Positions 59,236 to 64,000 of a stretch of DNA of 64,000 bases are shown here, in pieces. Origin of the DNA: Tubiluchus corallicola (taxonomy: Eukaryota; Priapulida; Priapulimorpha; Priapulimorphida; Tubiluchidae); contig JAQGDQ010000040.1 of NCBI GenBank assembly GCA_030141605.1, positions 774,501 through 838,500 of the forward strand. Direction: 5' to 3'. Each line of letters starts with the position of its first letter. Position 1 is the first letter of the stretch. The notes beneath the pieces were generated by a model. It was not told where the DNA came from. It did no database searches and saw only the letters and a list, made by a program, of their open reading frames with translations. The translations under genes and the position numbers were made by a program.

Positions 59236-60010
59236 CTTAAATCTTAACTTTACGTATGAAAAAATTGTTGTATGACAATTGTTTGCAAAGATGTAACATA
59301 TTTAGGTTAACTAGAGTTAAATTATGTTAAAAGAAACTAATACAACAATTTGACATAAGCTTAATCGTTGCAAGGTAAAAGATTCTGATCCAAGCTAAGT
59401 AGTCATCCCTTAAATTAAGCTTAACTCATTTAATGTTAATTATATAAGGTTAGGAGTTTAGCAGGTTGTAGTGACCTAATTTGCAATAATTACTGTAATT
59501 TATATTTGTAAGAGTTGCTGTAACTTCTGTGCAAAATCTTGCAGGTTGTGGTGGAAAAATCGCCAAGTCAAAGCCGGATGAACCTTGCAAACTATGCGAA
59601 ATAGAAAAAACTGCCCTTTAAGGGCTTTGATAGAAAAACAGCGAAGGATGGAGCGAAAAACCTTCTCACTGTTTGCGCCTTTTAACAAAAGGTGAGTCTC
59701 GAGAAGATAGCGAAGCTGTCAGTGTCGTTTTTCATCAAAAGCATTTACAGGCTTGATTTTTGGTTCTTTTGTTTTGCCTATTTTGTGTTAGAAACAAGAG
59801 TACACTACTTCAAAAACAACTGTATAATCGTCAACAGAAACTGTACACTTTTTTTAAGCCGCCTCCAGAGGGATTTATTGTGTCCCGGATCAAAATATAA
59901 CAAATAGTAGATTTTGATCTCAACAAAAATTAATTCTTAAGGAACTTAAGTAAAGGCTTAGTAAAGCCTCAGTAAAACCTCAGTTACCATGGTAAAGGAA
60001 GAGGGATAAA

Positions 60011-60049
60011 AAAAACAGAGTATTGCTGACAGCAGATACTCTGTTTTTT
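60011..60049 (-). terminator. Bidirectional terminator after superoxide reductase
   Basis: AAAAACAGAGTAT and ATACTCTGTTTTT form a perfect stem with A and T runs on both sides, so it works for either strand. It ends the peroxiredoxin-superoxide reductase operon 28 bases after the stop. Confidence 0.85.
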
Positions 60050-60076
60050 TATTCTTAGTAGACAGGCGTTGCTATA

Positions 60077-60454
60077 CTACTTCACCTCTACATCTTTTTT
60101 ATCGCTTTGCCACAGACCATGTTTTGTGCAAAATGCAGTAGCAGTAAGCTTTAAGTTCTTAGTGGGAACGATATAAAACTCTACCTCTGTCTGTCCAGGT
60201 TCATTGCCAAGAGCCCCTGCCGTAAAATGTGCATGAGCAAGCATCTTTTCTCCGTCCCATAGCTGCACCCAGCTAATGTAATGGTCAAAGTCATCAGGGT
60301 GTGCGTATTGATCACCAATTTTAACTTTAACCTTAAATTTATTGCCTTTGGTTGCTTTATTTTCACAATGAATAAAAGCGGAGTGGCGATCTATGTAATC
60401 TTTTTTTGCCTCCCTGTCTATTTGGGAAATATCTTCATAACGATTTAACTTCAT
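60077..60454 (-). CDS. Superoxide reductase (single Fe centre, neelaredoxin type)
   Basis: 125 residues. Reduces superoxide to hydrogen peroxide without making oxygen, an enzyme of anaerobes and microaerophiles. The five ligands of the active-site iron are readable: His24, His52, His58, Cys109 and His112 (RHSAF, AHPDDFDHYISWVQLW, FCTKHGLW). The N-terminal desulforedoxin-like rubredoxin centre of desulfoferrodoxin is absent, so it is the single-centre class. It starts 27 bases after the peroxiredoxin stop, forming an operon in which the peroxide it makes can be removed by the upstream product. Confidence 0.93.
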   Translation of the reverse strand: MKLNRYEDISQIDREAKKDYIDRHSAFIHCENKATKGNKFKVKVKIGDQYAHPDDFDHYISWVQLWDGEKMLAHAHFTAGALGNEPGQTEVEFYIVPTKNLKLTATAFCTKHGLWQSDKKDVEVK

Positions 60455-60481
60455 ACAATTAAGCTTTTTTATTATTAAAAA

Positions 60482-61114
60482 TTAATTGGATGCAAGATAT
60501 TCTGCAACACTCTGGGCTGTAGGCTTCATGGCCTCTTTACCTTCTTGCCAGTCAGCAGGGCATACCTCGCCATACCTTTCGGAGTGACGTAGTGCATCCA
60601 CCGTGCGAATAGCCTCGTCTACACTTCTTCCCAGCGGAAGGTCGTTGATTACGCAGTGGCGTATGATTCCCTCTTTATCAATAAGAAAAAGGCCTCTGTA
60701 AGAAACAGGTACACCATTAAAAACAGTATTACCATCGTCATCAAGATCGTATTCTCCTGCTAATACACCATAATTTTCTGAAATAGTTTTTGAAAGGTCA
60801 GCTACCAAAGGATAAGTAACTCCTTTTATACCTCCGTTGTTTTTGTCTGTGTTCAACCAGGCCAGGTGTGCAAACTCTGAGTCGACTGAGCATCCTACAA
60901 CTGCTGTGTTGCGTTTATCAAATTCTGCTAACTTTCTTTGAAAAGCATGTAGTTCTGTAGGACAAACAAAAGTGAAGTCAAGTGGGTAGAAGAAAAATGC
61001 AACATATTTTTTTCCTAAATACTGGGTTAATGAAAAGTCATTAACAATTTTGTTCCCGTCTACCACCGCATTGGCTTTGAATTCAGGAGCCCTCTTTCCA
61101 ATTAATGTAGTCAT
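60482..61114 (-). CDS. Typical 2-Cys peroxiredoxin (AhpC/Prx1)
   Basis: 210 residues. Reduces hydrogen peroxide and organic peroxides. The peroxidatic Cys51 is in FTFVCPTELHAFQ and the resolving Cys185 in EVCPADWQEG. The C-terminal YLASN tail with a YF-like segment suggests the oxidation-sensitive subtype. It is the first gene of an operon with superoxide reductase. A TTTG...TACTTTTG promoter overlapped by a PerR box lies just upstream, and a PerR gene is divergent. Confidence 0.96.
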   Translation of the reverse strand: MTTLIGKRAPEFKANAVVDGNKIVNDFSLTQYLGKKYVAFFFYPLDFTFVCPTELHAFQRKLAEFDKRNTAVVGCSVDSEFAHLAWLNTDKNNGGIKGVTYPLVADLSKTISENYGVLAGEYDLDDDGNTVFNGVPVSYRGLFLIDKEGIIRHCVINDLPLGRSVDEAIRTVDALRHSERYGEVCPADWQEGKEAMKPTAQSVAEYLASN

Positions 61115-61149
61115 AAGTAAATATGTATTATCAGATTAATGAATAAAAA

Positions 61150-61164
61150 TTATAATTATTACAA
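61150..61164 (-). promoter_or_regulatory. PerR box upstream of peroxiredoxin
   Basis: The plus strand reads TTATAATTATTACAA, matching the published PerR consensus TTATAATnATTATAA at all but one base. It overlaps the downstream end of the TACTTTTG -7 element and covers the predicted transcription start, 36 bases before the start codon. Binding here should block transcription. Confidence 0.7.
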
Positions 61165-61191
61165 AAGTACTCTTTTTTATTTAATCTCAAA
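61162..61191 (-). promoter_or_regulatory. Peroxiredoxin-superoxide reductase operon promoter
   Basis: On the minus strand TTTG (61188-61191), 18 bases, then TACTTTTG (61162-61169), matching the Bacteroidota primary-sigma promoter. Confidence 0.7.
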
Positions 61192-61483
61192 TACAATTGG
61201 TGATTTTTTTTGGTTGAGCTAATTTGTAGTATTTGAGATAGATAGGAGCTTGAAAATATAGATTGCCGATTGTTGTGTGGAGAGAGTAAAAAGAGTGTTG
61301 TCGTCATAATAGTTTGATAATAAGCTATATATTTAAAATATTCTTTGTTGTAAAAAAATATGATAATTTATACAATTTTATGTTTTTGGTGCTCTTTGTC
61401 AACATGGTAGTTTCTAAGCGGACTACTGCTAGTAATAGTAAGAAAAAGTAGAGCAGCCGACTTTCTTTTTACTATACTTTTTT

Positions 61484-61612
61484 AGGCTCTTTGCAGAACT
61501 CATCTTTTTTTATAATTAAGCTTTTGGTAAAACACTCACTTATACCGGTAAATGCAGTTTTTTATCGACGTTTTTAGTCTGAACTAGGATCTTTCGTTTA
61601 GCAGAGGCCTCT
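61484..61612 (+). repeat. Intergenic repeat family, copy J
   Basis: Left end AGGCTCTTTGCAGAACTCAT, middle CTCACTTATACCGGTAAATG, then TTTTTTATCGACG and the right end TTTAGCAGAGGCCTCT. Same orientation as the others. Confidence 0.75.
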
Positions 61613-61807
61613 GCTTTATTCTGACTAGTGATTGGGATAACATTTTATAGCTTGTAAAGCGTTCTGAAAATTTCAGATTATATTACTAAAGATTTATTTT
61701 TGCTTATCTATATGAATATAAAACAACTAACTTTAGCGCAATTTTGTGTTAAAACAGGTTATTTTATATTTTTAGTGCCTGAATAAAGAGTAAAGAAGTG
61801 GTGTAAA

Positions 61808-62260
61808 ATGAAAAAACATAAGATAGCTGATTATTTATGCAGCAAGGGGATACGTCCACTGGACAAGAGGGTTAGGGTAATGCACTATTTGGTTTCGAAA
61901 AGAAATCACCCTACCGTAGATATGATCTATACTAATCTGGCTCAGGATATACCAGGACTATCGAAAGCTACGGTTTATAATATATTAAAGCTGTTTGCAG
62001 AAAAGAATATTGTGTGGACATTAAGTATTGATAGTAATGAAGCAAGGTATGATGCTGATACGTCAATACATGGGCATTTTAAATGTAATGTGTGTAATAA
62101 TATTTTTGATTTTTGTATAGAAGAAAACTCTTTGCCTACTACAGGGTTGAAAGGTTTTTATATAAATGAATCTCATTACTATTTAAAAGGGGTGTGTACT
62201 TTCTGTAAAGATAATTTATCTTCTTTGGGAGTGGCCTCTAAGAGCAGTGTAACTACTTGA
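61808..62260 (+). CDS. perR: Peroxide-responsive repressor PerR (Fur family)
   Basis: 150 residues. Winged-helix DNA-binding domain (about 1-80, with AQDIPGLSKATVYNILKLF as recognition region) and a dimerisation domain with the structural zinc site Cys93/Cys96 and Cys130/Cys133. The regulatory metal ligands of Bacillus PerR (His37, Asp85, His91, His93, Asp104) all have counterparts here at a constant offset of three: His34, Asp82, His88, His90 and Asp101. Asp, not Glu, at the last site marks PerR rather than Fur. It is divergent from the peroxiredoxin-superoxide reductase operon, which has a PerR box. Confidence 0.9.
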   Translation: MKKHKIADYLCSKGIRPLDKRVRVMHYLVSKRNHPTVDMIYTNLAQDIPGLSKATVYNILKLFAEKNIVWTLSIDSNEARYDADTSIHGHFKCNVCNNIFDFCIEENSLPTTGLKGFYINESHYYLKGVCTFCKDNLSSLGVASKSSVTT

Positions 62261-62733
62261 TCGGAGTGCCTGAAAAAATCAAATATATTTTCTCGTAATC
62301 CCTTGCTTTGTAAAATAAAGTAAGTTATGCGAAGAGTTCTTTGCATAACTCATCTTTTAATTGCTTCTCGTTTTAATTGCTTCTCGGTTTGCACTTTATG
62401 ATAAAAGCATTAAAGGTTCTATTAGTTCTAATACTTGTATGATCAAGCTTTCAAGTATATTCTCAGCAACTCTCAATTAAAGGAAGAATAATAAATAAGA
62501 AGCATTCATATAGTCTTAGTCTTTGGCAATTAATCAATGGGGTTCAGCTTTGTGCTTCGAGTATTTTTTGAATAAAATATGCTTAATTAATATAAAAATA
62601 GTTATATTTCGGAGAACCATACTGACATGACTATTAAACTTCGAATGTTAATTCATACGAGTACTATAATAGATAAAGTCATTTGTATAAGGTTTTAAGT
62701 ATAACCGACAAACTAATAAACAGGATTAAAGAA
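62261..62733. other. Intergenic region after perR
   Basis: Contains partial repeat copy K with a 16 bp tandem duplication. The remaining sequence is AT-rich with no recognised gene. Confidence 0.5.
62331..62390 (+). repeat. Partial intergenic repeat copy K with 16 bp tandem duplication
   Basis: GAAGAGTTCTTTGCATAACT followed by CATCTTTT matches the left end of the family. The sequence then switches to two tandem copies of TTTTAATTGCTTCTCG (62355-62370 and 62371-62386). The right half is missing. Confidence 0.6.
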
Positions 62734-63075
62734 ATGGCCCCTGCCACTTGCAGTACACCTAAAAACTGTTGGTATATAGAACAGGTCAGTTTCCAGCTAA
62801 GTATCTTTTTTGATCAGCTTAAAGGCCTTGCTTATATCAACTACCCTGAATTAAAGCACCAAAACATACAAAAGGGAGCAGAGCTGGCAGATAAAAATAT
62901 TCAGGAAAACTCTAAAGTGAAAAATTTACTCCCTAAGGCTTACCTGGATAAACTGAAATGGAAGAGGTATAGCTTAAATACCATTTTTAGTCTTAGAGGG
63001 AGAAATTATCTTATAAGAAGAAGAAATGATAAAATTATTTTTGGCGACACTTGGAGTCCTTTTAATTGTCATTGA
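62734..63075 (+). CDS. Hypothetical protein
   Basis: 113 residues from ATG 62734; an in-frame TTG at 62683 would add 17 residues. Lys/Asn-rich with no signal peptide. It includes NCWYIEQVSFQLSIFFDQLK and a basic end, SLRGRNYLIRRRNDKIIFGD. I recognise no family. Its end overlaps a second frame interrupted by the IS copy, so it may be part of a decayed or frameshifted gene. Confidence 0.4.
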   Translation: MAPATCSTPKNCWYIEQVSFQLSIFFDQLKGLAYINYPELKHQNIQKGAELADKNIQENSKVKNLLPKAYLDKLKWKRYSLNTIFSLRGRNYLIRRRNDKIIFGDTWSPFNCH

Positions 63076-63232
63076 TTTATGTATTGACAATAATACGCGT
63101 TTAATCGTGAAGAATAAGTTTTTGGACTTACAGCATTTTTTTGAGCATGTACGAGATGAAGTTTCATCAAGGAAAGTAATTGATAATATTTTTCGTAAAA
63201 TATTATATGTTTATAAAACAATAGTTCGTTAA
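63026..63232 (+). pseudogene. Hypothetical gene truncated by IS insertion
   Basis: Starts MIKLFLATLGVLLIVIDLCI, a possible membrane helix or signal, and runs on as a helical polar segment (FFEHVRDEVSSRKVIDNIFR). The last codons, TIVR and stop, lie inside the IS terminal repeat that begins at 63219. The native reading frame has therefore probably been cut by the insertion, and any remainder lies beyond the window. Family unknown. Confidence 0.4.
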
Positions 63233-64000
63233 ACATTTACATAAATATCTGACAATCAATAAAATAAATGTTGAAAAAATTAGGATAATCCCCCTGATAA
63301 TCAGTATCTTAAAGTTGTTTTTGACCGACAATTTTAGACATGATTATCAAGGAAATATCAAGATATAAAGATCAGGTAAAAATGATTTTAAACCAAATGG
63401 AAGGAATAAATAAGTGGCAATTCGATTTTATGCTAGACATCTTCGGACTATTTCTTAGTATCAAAGGAAAGATGAACTTTCTTCAATTTGGTAGATATGG
63501 AAATCACTGTGAGCAACGTTATAGATATCAATTTGAAAAAGGGTTTGATTTTATGACTTTTAACAAAGAGTCGGTAATCCATTACGCAAGCAACCATCAA
63601 GCCATAGCCTTTGATCCAAGCTATATAAGCAAGTCAGGAAAGCATACATCTGGGGCTGGTTACTTTTGGTCAGGATGTGCCGGCAAAACAAAATGGGGCT
63701 TAGAGATTGCAGGAATAGCAGCCGTTGATATTGATAATCATACAGCTTTTCATTTAGAAGCTATTCAAACCCCTAATAATCTTGAAGCAGAAAGTCTGGT
63801 TGATCATTACGCAAATGTTTTGATTCAACGCAAGGACAATCTGTTATGTGTATCAAAATACGTTTTGGCAGATGCCTATTTTTCAAAGAATAAGTTTGTA
63901 ACCAAGCTTTGCGAAAATGGATTTGAAGTGATTAGTCGCCTGAGAGATGATGCTAACTTACAATACAAATTTTATGGTCAGCAAAAAGCTGGTAGAGGAA
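63219..64000 (+). mobile_element. IS4-family insertion sequence, second copy, cut by window end
   Basis: Begins with the same terminal repeat, CAATAGTTCGTTAAA, and the same 120-base leader as the copy at 36661-38016, but in opposite orientation. The visible part appears identical apart from one base in a C run (five C versus four near 63288). The other end lies beyond the window. Confidence 0.93.
63340..64000 (+). CDS. IS4-family transposase, 5' part (partial at window end)
   Basis: The first 220 codons of the same transposase as at 36679-37896, including the first two DDE residues, Asp92 and Asp168. The third acid is outside the window. The frame is intact as far as visible. Confidence 0.92.
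   Translation, partial: MIIKEISRYKDQVKMILNQMEGINKWQFDFMLDIFGLFLSIKGKMNFLQFGRYGNHCEQRYRYQFEKGFDFMTFNKESVIHYASNHQAIAFDPSYISKSGKHTSGAGYFWSGCAGKTKWGLEIAGIAAVDIDNHTAFHLEAIQTPNNLEAESLVDHYANVLIQRKDNLLCVSKYVLADAYFSKNKFVTKLCENGFEVISRLRDDANLQYKFYGQQKAGRG

Larger units (their letters stand above)
59180..60076. other. Large unexplained bacterial intergenic region (about 900 bp)
   Basis: Holds two hairpins (listed) and a TAACTTTA promoter-like element near 59245. From 59500 to 59900 is a more complex-looking stretch that is broken by stops in every frame. Near 59947-59995 are short tandem AGTAAARCCTC units. I cannot assign a gene, RNA or element. A decayed gene or an unrecognised RNA is possible. Confidence 0.5.
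61115..61807. other. Divergent spacer between peroxiredoxin and PerR genes
   Basis: About 690 bases without a gene. Holds the peroxiredoxin promoter and PerR box at its left end, repeat copy J in the middle, and a TAACTTTA promoter-like element near 61728 ahead of the regulator gene. I see no second PerR box in front of the regulator. Confidence 0.6.

Noticed and set aside
59692-59907. Open frame of 71 codons (plus strand) and an overlapping 62-codon frame on the minus strand
   Set aside because: Neither shows a family motif or a credible start; the region is reported as unexplained instead.
24251-62390. CRISPR array reading of the recurring intergenic repeats
   Set aside because: The copies are kilobases apart, about 125-145 bp long and diverged; no short regular spacers and no cas genes.

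Overview
The window joins two unrelated kinds of DNA with no run of N between them. Positions 1 to about 20.3 kb look like AT-rich animal nuclear DNA. It holds microsatellites, MITE-like inverted repeats, SINE-like pieces, decayed non-LTR retrotransposon fragments and the first five coding exons of a phospholipid scramblase, each with GT/AG splice sites and consistent phase. From about 20.4 kb to the end the DNA is bacterial: densely packed intron-free genes, two tRNAs, intrinsic terminators and promoters with the Bacteroidota -7 element TAnnTTTG. Gene content (GldA-type ATPase, GH92 lipoprotein, DUF5063 next to a DEDDy exonuclease, prmC/recX/ribD cluster, pyrE followed by an SRPBCC gene) suggests a Bacteroidales- or Marinilabiliales-like bacterium. 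The animal could be a sponge or other marine invertebrate, but that is inference. The simplest reading is an assembly chimera between host and symbiont; a real insertion is not excluded.

Layout. 1-15.3 kb: host intergenic DNA with repeats. 15.3-18.9 kb: scramblase exons 1-5, with the 3' exons missing. 18.9-20.4 kb: host intron-like DNA containing the junction. 20.4-22.7 kb: GH92 alpha-mannosidase-like lipoprotein. 22.7-24.0 kb: bacterial debris (ECF sigma tail, IS21-like end, broken tyrosine recombinase) next to the 3' end of tRNA-Gln, the usual layout of a decayed integrative element. 24.5-36.5 kb: plus-strand housekeeping genes (coaD, pyrE, M16 peptidase, gldA, rhlE, LytTR regulator and others). 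36.7-38.0 kb: a complete IS4-family element. 38.3-59.2 kb: pullulanase, alanine dehydrogenase, tsaE, fumarase, prfB, recX, prmC, ribD, a dehydratase, aroB-aroA, HAD phosphatase, uvrB, tRNA-Trp, htpG, two hydrolases and a GroES-like protein. 60.1-62.3 kb: an oxidative-stress locus. 63.2-64.0 kb: a second IS copy in inverted orientation, cut by the window end.

Two observations stand out. First, the bacterial intergenic spaces carry at least ten diverged copies (plus a partial one) of a roughly 125-145 bp imperfect-palindrome repeat. All ten full copies have the same orientation, whatever the direction of the flanking genes. Second, a peroxiredoxin-superoxide reductase operon has a near-perfect PerR box over its predicted transcription start, next to a divergent gene whose product keeps all five PerR regulatory metal ligands. 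Superoxide reductase, PerR and an oxygen-sensitive Fe-S class I fumarase together suggest an anaerobic or microaerophilic life.
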